Source: Helicobacteraceae bacterium (lineage in GTDB: Bacteria; Campylobacterota; Campylobacteria; Campylobacterales; Sulfurimonadaceae). From it: a stretch of 8,880 nt of DNA. The position numbers and the translations under genes were made by a program. The stretch spans positions 1 to 8,880 of the forward strand of contig WFMY01000092.1 of the NCBI GenBank assembly GCA_015488855.1. The letters run 5' to 3'. A model generated the notes under the pieces. It saw nothing but the letters and a program-made list of their open reading frames with translations, did not search any database and was not told the origin of the DNA. Numbering within the stretch: position 1 is the stretch's first letter; each line of letters opens with the position of its first letter. This document shows, piece after piece, positions 1-5,020 of the stretch.

Positions 1-384
1 ACTATTGTCGTATCAAACAAAAAAGTTATTCTTGCAAACAATAATAACAATATAAACTATTTGATTGTTAATGCTGGTGTAGATGAGGCTGATAACAAGA
101 TAGTTGAAATGCTCCAAGGAGGGGATTTGGTTGTTACGGCAGATATTCCTCTTGCTAATAGAGTGATTACAAAAAATGCAAGCGCCATAGATCACAGAGG
201 CGAGCTATATGACAAAAATAACATTAAACAATATTTAGCTATGAGAAATCTGATGGAAAATATCAGAGAAACAGGCGAAATCACCAAAGGTCCAAAGCCA
301 TTTTCTCAAAAAGATGCTCATAAATTTGCAAATCAATTGAATAATTTTCTATACAAGCATCTGGAACAACCTTCTCAAGATTAA
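1..384 (+). CDS. yaiI: YaiI/YqxD family (DUF188) protein, 5'-truncated by the window edge
   Basis: The frame is open from base 1 to the TAA at 382-384, giving 127 visible residues; the family is usually about 150 residues, so roughly the first 20-25 are outside the window. The TTG at 61 is not the real start, because the reading frame upstream already fits the family. The family signature is clear: VDEADNKIVEM, then GDLVVTADIPLANRVI, then a region equivalent to the RGE-Y...I...L.MR stretch (RGELYDKNNIKQYLAMRN), then FSQKDAHKFANQLN near the C-terminus. These are PIN-like-fold proteins of unconfirmed biochemical role, cytosolic, with no signal peptide or membrane segment. No clear hairpin terminator follows the stop. 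Family assignment is confident; function is not known. Confidence 0.93.
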   Translation, partial: TIVVSNKKVILANNNNNINYLIVNAGVDEADNKIVEMLQGGDLVVTADIPLANRVITKNASAIDHRGELYDKNNIKQYLAMRNLMENIRETGEITKGPKPFSQKDAHKFANQLNNFLYKHLEQPSQD

Positions 385-482
385 TTAAATCGGCCAGAAA
401 AAATTAGCTGTACCTGAACAACGCACTAAAGTTTAATATTTTTTATTTAAAAGTTCGTAAGCTAAAATCTTGTAAAATTCCA

Positions 483-513
483 TACAATGTAACTATGTGA
501 TCAGGAAAAAGAT
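483..513 (+). promoter_or_regulatory. Putative promoter -10 box and ribosome site for the 40-residue ORF
   Basis: A TACAAT -10-like hexamer lies at 483-488. No convincing -35 is visible, which is usual for Campylobacterota sigma-70 promoters. The predicted start of transcription is about 495. AGGAAA at 503-508 is a good Shine-Dalgarno sequence with 5 bases before the ATG at 514. Confidence 0.45.
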
Positions 514-636
514 ATGAAAGAAACCAACAAACTTAGCAAAAGTCTCTTTAATTTATTTAACATTACTCTAATAGTAGCTGCGGCGATATTTAATCTTTAT
601 ATTATAATTGAAGTTTTTAAAATCGCTTCGAAATAG
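514..636 (+). CDS. Small single-helix membrane protein, 40 residues, unknown function
   Basis: I do not recognise this protein. ATG at 514 to TAG at 634-636 encodes 40 residues: a polar lysine-containing head (MKETNKLSKS), one hydrophobic stretch from about residue 11 to 35 (LFNLFNITLIVAAAIFNLYI and on), and a short basic tail ending IASK. This is the shape of a small bitopic inner-membrane protein. Support for a real gene is the AGGAAA ribosome site 5 bases upstream, the TACAAT box at 483-488, and a small inverted repeat just after the stop. It stands alone between the YaiI gene and a decayed toxin-antitoxin pair, so it could also be an accessory gene such as a small membrane toxin or regulator; that is speculation. 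Composition alone could produce such an ORF in AT-rich DNA, hence moderate confidence. Confidence 0.5.
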   Translation: MKETNKLSKSLFNLFNITLIVAAAIFNLYIIIEVFKIASK

Positions 637-641
637 ATAAC

Positions 642-664
642 GTACGGCAAACCGTATTTCTCTT
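642..664 (+). terminator. Weak stem-loop after the 40-residue ORF, possible terminator
   Basis: TACGG (643-647) and CCGTA (652-656) form a perfect 5-bp stem around a CAAA loop, followed by the pyrimidine run TTTCTCTT. The T run is interrupted, so termination is plausible rather than clear. Confidence 0.3.
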
Positions 665-695
665 CATGGTCTTTATTTATAAGACCTCAAGAGAA
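658..695. repeat. Imperfect palindrome, 13 paired bases
   Basis: TTCTCTT (658-664) pairs with AAGAGAA (689-695), and GGTCTT (668-673) pairs with AAGACC (681-686), with a small internal loop between the two helices and a 7-base apical loop. A third related copy, TGAGGTCTT at 806-814, is the exact reverse complement of AAGACCTCA at 681-689. No thymine run follows on either strand, so it is not an obvious terminator. Confidence 0.45.
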
Positions 696-756
696 TTTAG
701 CTAATATTTTCGTTTAAGAAAAATAGCTGATTTAGGATTTGTTCGATATGTTATGT

Positions 757-773
757 ACTCAAAATTCTTGAGT
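757..773. terminator. Small inverted repeat downstream of the toxin remnant
   Basis: ACTCAA (757-762) and TTGAGT (768-773) form a 6-bp stem with a 5-base loop, 18 bases beyond the end of the toxin remnant on the - strand. It could be a weak terminator for the toxin-antitoxin operon, but the thymine run is poor on both strands. Confidence 0.25.
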
Positions 774-790
774 TTATGATAGCTTAATCG

Positions 791-1075
791 CTAGTTATTA
801 TTATATGAGGTCTTGTTAGACTTGCAGTAAACTTCTTTTCTATGTGCGATTTCAATGAGTATAACCACTAAAATATCATTTTCTTTTCAATACACTATTC
901 TATAGTTTCCAGCTCTTTTGAGAAATTTACCTTTATGTTTATTTTTAAGAGCTTTATCTAAAGTAAAAATTCCTGCTTCCAAATCTTTAATTTTTGTAAA
1001 AATAAGTTGCTGATTTGTGGAATCTATCTTTTCAGGTTCTTTAAAAGTAGCTTTTGGAACAATAACCTTAAACAT
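791..1075 (-). pseudogene. RelE/ParE-family toxin, broken by an in-frame TGA stop
   Basis: Reading from ATG at 1075-1073, the first 62 residues (MFKVIVPKATFKEPEKID..., ...KALKNKHKGKFLKRAGNYRIVY) match the N-terminal and central part of RelE/ParE toxins. A TGA at 889-887 follows. Beyond it the same frame continues at once with KENDILVVILIEIAHRKEVY to a TAG at 793-791. That stretch is the family's last beta strands and the conserved HRKEVY end, so the TGA replaces one sense codon (a TCA serine would be one base away). Full length would be about 94 residues, normal for the family. RelE-type toxins are ribosome-dependent mRNA endonucleases, while ParE-type toxins act on gyrase; which applies here cannot be told. 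Loss of the C-terminal strands should inactivate it. The proline in FKEPEKID, where a leucine is usual, is a second sign of decay. The start overlaps the antitoxin stop by one base (TAATG on the - strand). Confidence 0.88.
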
Positions 1076-1303
1076 TAATTAAGTCCAAGTTTTTTAGCTA
1101 CTTCTTCTAGTGAATATACTTCTATTTTTCCACTTTTGAGTTCATCAATTCTTTTTTCTGAAATCATTTCATCGAGTGTATCACAATAGGTACTTACAGC
1201 TTTTTCAATGATATACGTACGAGAACGTTCAAGTTTTTGAGCAATATGAATCTAAATCAGTGAGCAATGCTTTATCCATACGGATATTAATTGCTTTTTT
1301 CAT
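1075..1303 (-). pseudogene. Ribbon-helix-helix antitoxin, broken by a 1-nt frameshift
   Basis: From ATG at 1303-1301 the frame reads MKKAINIRMDKALLTDLD and then runs into a TGA at 1231-1229. Moving by one base after the codon at 1252-1250 restores a good antitoxin sequence: HIAQKLERSRTYIIEKAV, then STYCDTLDEMISEKRIDELK, then SGKIEVYSLEEVAKKLGLN, ending at TAA 1077-1075. The extra base is position 1249. The joined product would be about 76 residues: a ribbon-helix-helix DNA-binding N-terminus (INIRMDKALLTDLD, then ERSRTYII) and a C-terminal tail that would wrap the toxin. No start codon rescues the second part, since TAG is met two codons upstream of the shifted frame. An AAGGA ribosome site 6 bases before the ATG is intact. 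The order antitoxin-toxin with a 1-base overlap is the standard layout. The gene was missed by simple ORF calling because it is split. Confidence 0.85.
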
Positions 1304-1330
1304 TTTGTATCCTTCGTATAGTACATTAAC

Positions 1331-1354
1331 CAACCAGATATTATAAAATGGTTG
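1331..1354 (-). promoter_or_regulatory. Promoter with inverted-repeat operator of the toxin-antitoxin pair
   Basis: CAACCA (1331-1336) and TGGTTG (1349-1354) form a perfect inverted repeat with a 12-bp spacer. Within the spacer, on the - strand, is a consensus TATAAT -10 box (positions 1345-1340). The start of transcription would fall near 1333, about 30 bases before the antitoxin ATG. A palindrome over the -10 box is what is expected for autorepression by a ribbon-helix-helix antitoxin; binding is inferred. Confidence 0.55.
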
Positions 1355-1387
1355 AGTTCATTTAAGACTCATGGTTTTCGCAAAAGC

Positions 1388-1449
1388 TAATAGCAAACAA
1401 GTTTTTTTGGGACTAAAAATAAATGTTGTGTCCAAAAAAATTGCTATTA
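1388..1449 (+). repeat. Long imperfect hairpin, about 20 paired bases
   Basis: TAATAGCAA (1388-1396) pairs with TTGCTATTA (1441-1449), seven T at 1402-1408 plus GG pair with CC plus seven A at 1432-1440, and AC (1412-1413) pairs with GT (1430-1431). The bulges are ACAAG (1397-1401) and G1411, and the loop is 16 bases. The structure ends directly before AAGGA at 1451-1455, the ribosome site of the doubtful ORF at 1466. It could be a regulatory leader, or the end of a lost mobile element. Confidence 0.5.
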
Positions 1450-1465
1450 TAAGGATGATAAATAG

Positions 1466-1660
1466 ATGGATGCACATATGAGTCAAATGGAAAATAAATT
1501 AAACATAGATCAACTACTTGGAAACTTAAGTAAAAATAATTTAGTAGGTGTATCTTTTCCCATATCCTGCCATCTCCTTTTTCCTCTCTTATTTTTATAC
1601 AGTAATTCTATTTTTACATCAGTTACTAAATCTATAAAACTACTGTTTAAATGTTTGTAA
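1466..1660 (+). CDS. Doubtful 64-codon ORF, possibly the 5' remnant of a lost gene
   Basis: I do not recognise this product. ATG at 1466 follows an AAGGA sequence 10 bases upstream; in-frame ATGs also occur at 1478 and 1487. The first 27 or so residues (MDAHMSQMENKLNIDQLLGN and on) look like the amphipathic start of a normal protein. From about residue 28 the sequence turns into a Phe/Leu/Ser/Cys-rich stretch (VGVSFPISCHLLFPLLFLYS) that looks like an antisense reading. The opposite strand over 1510-1689 is open for 59 codons with a more protein-like composition (for example NKRGKRRWQDMGKDTPTK) but has no ATG at its beginning. The simplest view is a scar: the 5' end of one gene joined to an inverted fragment of another. 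It is listed because the start region is good, not because the product is convincing. Confidence 0.25.
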   Translation: MDAHMSQMENKLNIDQLLGNLSKNNLVGVSFPISCHLLFPLLFLYSNSIFTSVTKSIKLLFKCL

Positions 1661-1710
1661 AACTTCCATATGATATTTGACTCTTTTATTTACTTTAGAA
1701 ATCTCATTTA

Positions 1711-1743
1711 TTAACATTACGCTAACAGATATTTCAGTACAAT
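1711..1743 (+). promoter_or_regulatory. Promoter of the two-component operon with putative autoregulatory direct repeat
   Basis: TTAACA (1711-1716) and CTAACA (1722-1727) are tandem hexamers 11 bp apart, the spacing typical of OmpR-family binding sites. A TACAAT -10 box follows at 1738-1743. The ATG at 1750 lies only 6 bases beyond the -10, so the message is probably leaderless or nearly so; no ribosome site is visible. A matching repeat stands in front of the efflux operon at 3711-3727. Confidence 0.55.
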
Positions 1744-1749
1744 CGTTCC

Positions 1750-2403
1750 ATGTTAAAAATACTCCTTTTAGAAGATGACACGATTTTATTTGAAACCTTA
1801 GTAGAATTGCTTGAAAGTGAAGCCTTTGTAGTCACCCATGTAGATGATGGGCAAAAAGCGCTCAATGCTACTTTTTTACAGCAATACGATCTCTTTTTAT
1901 TTGATGTCAATGTTGCTCATGTGGGTGGTTTTGAGCTTCTCGAAAGTCTGCGCGAGAGTGGTAATAAAACACCTACCATTTTTATAACTGCACTTACCGA
2001 CATCGCTTCACTCTCTCATGGCTTTGAAGTAGGTGCAGATGACTACATCAAAAAGCCTTTTGATTTTGATGAGCTTTTGGTTCGTATCAATGCCCTGATG
2101 CGTAAAGCTTATCACAGCTATACTGATGCACTCCACGTCGGAGAGTTTCATTTTGCCATAGAAAAAGAAGAGCTCTATCGTAAAGATGTATTCGTAGCCC
2201 TCTCGCCCTCAGAACTTAAAATTACAAAACTACTCTTTCAAAATCTCGATGCAACTGTGCAAAAAGAAATACTGCTTGAGTATCTTGGTGATGGTAAAGA
2301 GATGAGTGAGGGATCTTTGCGTGTTCACATTAACAAACTGCGGAAAATTGGACTACCGATCACGACTATAAAAAGAGTAGGGTACCGTCTTGCATCATTA
2401 TGA
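1750..2403 (+). CDS. OmpR/PhoB-family DNA-binding response regulator
   Basis: The 217-residue protein has a receiver domain (about 1-115) and a winged-helix output domain (about 125-217). Receiver landmarks are the acidic pocket E8-D9-D10, phospho-acceptor D52 in LFDVNV, the T80 switch residue in FITAL, and K102 in YIKKPF. The output domain shows LSPSELKITKLL, then GSLRVHINKLRK (recognition helix region), then ITTIKRVGYRL, the wing hairpin typical of the family. It is expected to be phosphorylated by the kinase whose gene overlaps its 3' end by 14 nt. The direct repeats at 1711-1727 and 3711-3727 are likely targets, implying autoregulation and control of the downstream exporter. The protein is cytosolic. 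All catalytic residues are present. The start is fixed by the -10 box 6 bases upstream and by the family N-terminus; it is probably translated from a leaderless message. Confidence 0.95.
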   Translation: MLKILLLEDDTILFETLVELLESEAFVVTHVDDGQKALNATFLQQYDLFLFDVNVAHVGGFELLESLRESGNKTPTIFITALTDIASLSHGFEVGADDYIKKPFDFDELLVRINALMRKAYHSYTDALHVGEFHFAIEKEELYRKDVFVALSPSELKITKLLFQNLDATVQKEILLEYLGDGKEMSEGSLRVHINKLRKIGLPITTIKRVGYRLASL

Positions 2404-3460
2404 AAGAAGAGCATTTTTAAAATTTTTCATCACCTACTTTGTGAGTGTATCACTACTTATTTTAGTGGCAGGATTTTTTTACTATATTCAAATGAAAGAC
2501 CATCTTTTAAAAGCTGAAGAATTCTCAATGATAGAATATGCAAGACATATCAAACTCCATCTCAACATGGATGGGTATCGTGATAGCAAATATTCACATA
2601 AATTTGTAAAAAAGCCGGGGAAGCACATAGATATACAAAACTTTACTATTTCAGATAACAGTTTTATGAAATATATTCCAACAAAAAAACCACACTACTA
2701 TCTTCAGATAATAAAGAAAAAAAATACTTTTAACCAAAAGCTTTTTGCACTAAAAATCAGAATATGGACACTCCAGCTTTTATTGCTTTTAGTCTTTGCC
2801 TTTATAAGCTACAAGCTTGCTAAAAATGCTCTCAAGCCACTCCAAGAGAGCATATTGACACTTGATAAGTTCGCAAAAGATCTCATACACGACCTAAACA
2901 CGCCCGTCACCTCCATCAAACTCAATATGAAACTCCTTGAAAAAAAAGAAACATACGCAGACAGTGTAGCATTACAAAGAGTAAAAAAAAGTGTAGAAAC
3001 CATCTCGGAACTCCATGAAAATCTAACTATTCTTCTCCAAGAAGAAACTTTTCAACTTGAGCAGATAAGCCTCTGTAAAATCACGCAAGAAATAATCCAA
3101 ACGCAGCAGCAGATACATCCAAATATTCGCTTCACTCAAGAGTGTTCAAACTTTACAGCCAAATTCAACGCACACGCTATAAAACAAATACTCCAAAATA
3201 TCATCTCAAACGCCTGCAAATACAATACACAAAACGGATATGTAAAAATTTATACCACAAAAAATAGTTTATGCGTCCAAAACAGCGGACCAAAAATCGT
3301 AAATCCAGAGAAGATTTTCGAGCGTTCTTATAGTAGTGATAAACGCAGCAGTGGCATAGGATTGGACATTGTCAATCGCTTGGCACAGGCAATGAGAATA
3401 GAGATAAAAATAGAATCAGATAATAATAGCAATAAGTTTGTACTGACTTTCATGTTATAA
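2390..3460 (+). CDS. Sensor histidine kinase, partner of the adjacent response regulator
   Basis: This is a 356-residue inner-membrane kinase. The first transmembrane helix spans about residues 13-33, a periplasmic sensor loop of about 90 residues follows, and the second helix spans about 125-142. The dimerisation/phospho-acceptor helix carries H167 in LIHDLNTPVTSIKLN. The ATPase domain shows the N box around N270/N274 (QILQNIISNACKYN), VQNSGP at about 296-301 where the G1 box should be, the F box IFERSY, and SSGIGLDIV as the G2 box. Only about 24 residues separate the second helix from H167, so a full HAMP domain is absent. The G1 aspartate is replaced (NSG rather than DNG). The sensor loop is basic and has several histidines (H53, H57, H70, H79, H102). 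The start is TTG at 2390, overlapping the regulator gene by 14 nt with AGGG at 2379-2382 upstream; a later start would destroy the first helix. The signal sensed is unknown. Confidence 0.9.
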   Translation: MHHYERRAFLKFFITYFVSVSLLILVAGFFYYIQMKDHLLKAEEFSMIEYARHIKLHLNMDGYRDSKYSHKFVKKPGKHIDIQNFTISDNSFMKYIPTKKPHYYLQIIKKKNTFNQKLFALKIRIWTLQLLLLLVFAFISYKLAKNALKPLQESILTLDKFAKDLIHDLNTPVTSIKLNMKLLEKKETYADSVALQRVKKSVETISELHENLTILLQEETFQLEQISLCKITQEIIQTQQQIHPNIRFTQECSNFTAKFNAHAIKQILQNIISNACKYNTQNGYVKIYTTKNSLCVQNSGPKIVNPEKIFERSYSSDKRSSGIGLDIVNRLAQAMRIEIKIESDNNSNKFVLTFML

Positions 3461-3521
3461 GTGGTGCTATGTTTTACTCAAAGAACATTGTACTATTGCT
3501 AAATTGTGCGATTCCTTTGTC

Positions 3522-3695
3522 TTAGAGGGCTTTCTTACTAAACTTACTTATCAGAGATACTAGCGATAGATAAACAAGTGAAAATTGTACTGGATATTGA
3601 AGTTCAACTGCTAGTAAATAGCATATGATAGCTAAAGATACCATAGACAGTCCAATGAGTTGGATATTAGCGCCTTTGTTATTGTGTAATCTCAC
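3522..3695 (-). pseudogene. Small two-helix membrane protein or 3' fragment of one (unrecognised)
   Basis: On the - strand a frame is open from 3710 down to TAA at 3524-3522. From a GTG at 3695-3693 it gives 57 residues: RLHNNKGANIQLIG, a first hydrophobic segment (LSMVSLAIICYLLAVEL), a short turn (QYPVQF), a second hydrophobic segment (SLVYLSLVSLIS) and a basic tail KFSKKAL. This is sensible membrane-protein composition and is convergent with the kinase gene. The GTG has only a distant AAAGGG (11 bases away), and the frame is closed upstream by a TAA lying inside the direct repeat of the efflux promoter (3711-3713). That favours a 5'-truncated remnant over an intact gene. The layout faintly recalls the C-terminal half of DUF3325-type accessory proteins of iron uptake, but I cannot confirm this. 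If the GTG is used, it is a small intact gene divergent from the efflux operon. Confidence 0.4.
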
Positions 3696-3710
3696 AAAAA
3701 ATTTTACCCT

Positions 3711-3766
3711 TTAACGATACCTTAACACACTTATAAGATAATACAACATAAAAATATCTCATAAGG
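3711..3766 (+). promoter_or_regulatory. Promoter, regulator site and ribosome site of the efflux operon
   Basis: TTAACG (3711-3716) and TTAACA (3722-3727) are tandem hexamers 11 bp apart, matching 13 of 17 bases with the site at 1711-1727 upstream of the response-regulator gene. A GATAAT -10-like box is at 3737-3742, nearly the same distance from the repeat (26 bp against 27 bp). AAGG at 3763-3766 is the ribosome site, 6 bases before ATG 3773. Regulation by the adjacent two-component system is inferred. Confidence 0.6.
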
Positions 3767-3772
3767 CTTATA

Positions 3773-5020
3773 ATGAAAAGAATATTTTTCTCCTCTTTGC
3801 TGCTCTTTTCCATGCTAAAGGCAGAGACGCTTACACTTCAGGAATCCATCGATGCTACACTGCAAAACTATCCTGATGTTCAATCTCTACAGTTGAAGAT
3901 GCGACAATCAAAGCTTTCGCATCGTTCGGCTGTTGGTGATTATCTGCCACAAGTCAATCTTTCTGGGCAATATAATGTCATACAAACTTACGTTCTTCCT
4001 GTAAATGGTTCTTTTCATACGAAGGATGATGTGGGTTGGAATATAGGAGTGAATGTGAAACAAAAGTTATGGGATTTTGGTAAAACTGCCTCCAAAATTG
4101 ATGTAAGTAAACAAGATGAAGCAATTTCAAAACTCTCTTTGATGGATTTCAAAGCACTACTTGCTTATAAAGTCAAATCTTTTTACATACTTATGGTAGT
4201 CCAGCGTGAGGCGCTCAACGTCCGTAAAAAAGATTTAGAAGCAAAGAAAGCCTACTATGCACAAGCAAAAGCTCTGGTAAAACAGGGGCTTAAAACCACG
4301 GCAGACGCAAGCCGTTTTCTCTCAGCCGTTTACAATGCAGAAAATAATCTTGCCATCGCACAAGCAAGTTTTGATAAAGCACGCAATTCACTCTCACTCT
4401 ATATGGGCAAAAAAATTGATGAGAATGTCACACTTGAGAACGCGGTGCTACAAAAGAGTTTCAATGCTAATACAGATATAGAAAAGGAGGTGCTTGCTTC
4501 AAACTATACGCTTAAAATTGACAATAAAAATATTGAGAAAAACATCTTACTACACAAATCGGCAAAAGCAGAGCATTACGGTTCTATCGACGCAATAGCA
4601 TCTTATAACCACTTTGACACGCTCAATATTTATAATACCACAACGGCGGGCATAATTATAAATATTCCACTCTACAGCGGTGGAAGAATCTCAACAGAAG
4701 CACAAAAAATAGAAATATCTGCACAGATTAGCAAAGAGGACAAACGCTCACGCAAACTTGCTCTAAAAGAAGAGCTAGACAACTTGCTACTTGACATCAA
4801 ACGCTACAATAAGACCATCGCTGCAAAAAAGGCACAACTTTACTCTGCAAAGGAGACAGAAAAGGTGATTGATGGACGATATAAAGTGGGCATTACTACC
4901 TATATCGAACTATTAGATGCCACCTCTCAGGTGTTAAGCGCAAAACTAGGACTACTTGAGGCCCGTTATTCACGCGTACTAAGCATTGACAAAATCCAAT
5001 ATCTTGAAGGAAAAATATAA
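3773..5020 (+). CDS. TolC-family outer-membrane efflux channel
   Basis: The 415-residue protein begins with a signal peptide (MKRIFFSSLLLFSMLKA, cleavage likely after A17). The mature protein carries two outer-membrane-efflux repeats. The first includes the strand-like SAVGDYLPQVNLSGQYN, VNVKQKLWDFGKTASKID, and long helices around GLKTTADASRFLSAVYNAEN. The second includes GIIINIPLYSGGRISTEAQK and YKVGITTYIELLDATSQVLS. These are the internally duplicated alpha-helical barrel plus beta-strand pattern of TolC, where a trimer forms the exit duct across the outer membrane and periplasm. Length is normal for the family. It is the first gene of the efflux operon, and its TAA shares a base with the ATG of the adaptor gene. 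Encoding the channel in the operon suggests a dedicated exporter rather than one borrowing a housekeeping TolC. Confidence 0.95.
   Translation: MKRIFFSSLLLFSMLKAETLTLQESIDATLQNYPDVQSLQLKMRQSKLSHRSAVGDYLPQVNLSGQYNVIQTYVLPVNGSFHTKDDVGWNIGVNVKQKLWDFGKTASKIDVSKQDEAISKLSLMDFKALLAYKVKSFYILMVVQREALNVRKKDLEAKKAYYAQAKALVKQGLKTTADASRFLSAVYNAENNLAIAQASFDKARNSLSLYMGKKIDENVTLENAVLQKSFNANTDIEKEVLASNYTLKIDNKNIEKNILLHKSAKAEHYGSIDAIASYNHFDTLNIYNTTTAGIIINIPLYSGGRISTEAQKIEISAQISKEDKRSRKLALKEELDNLLLDIKRYNKTIAAKKAQLYSAKETEKVIDGRYKVGITTYIELLDATSQVLSAKLGLLEARYSRVLSIDKIQYLEGKI

Noticed and set aside
13..195. 60-codon ORF on the - strand
   Set aside because: It lies antisense to the YaiI-family gene, whose frame has clear family motifs.
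2809..3003. 64-codon ORF on the - strand
   Set aside because: Antisense shadow of the histidine kinase phospho-acceptor region; Ser/Leu/Phe-rich composition typical of a shadow frame.
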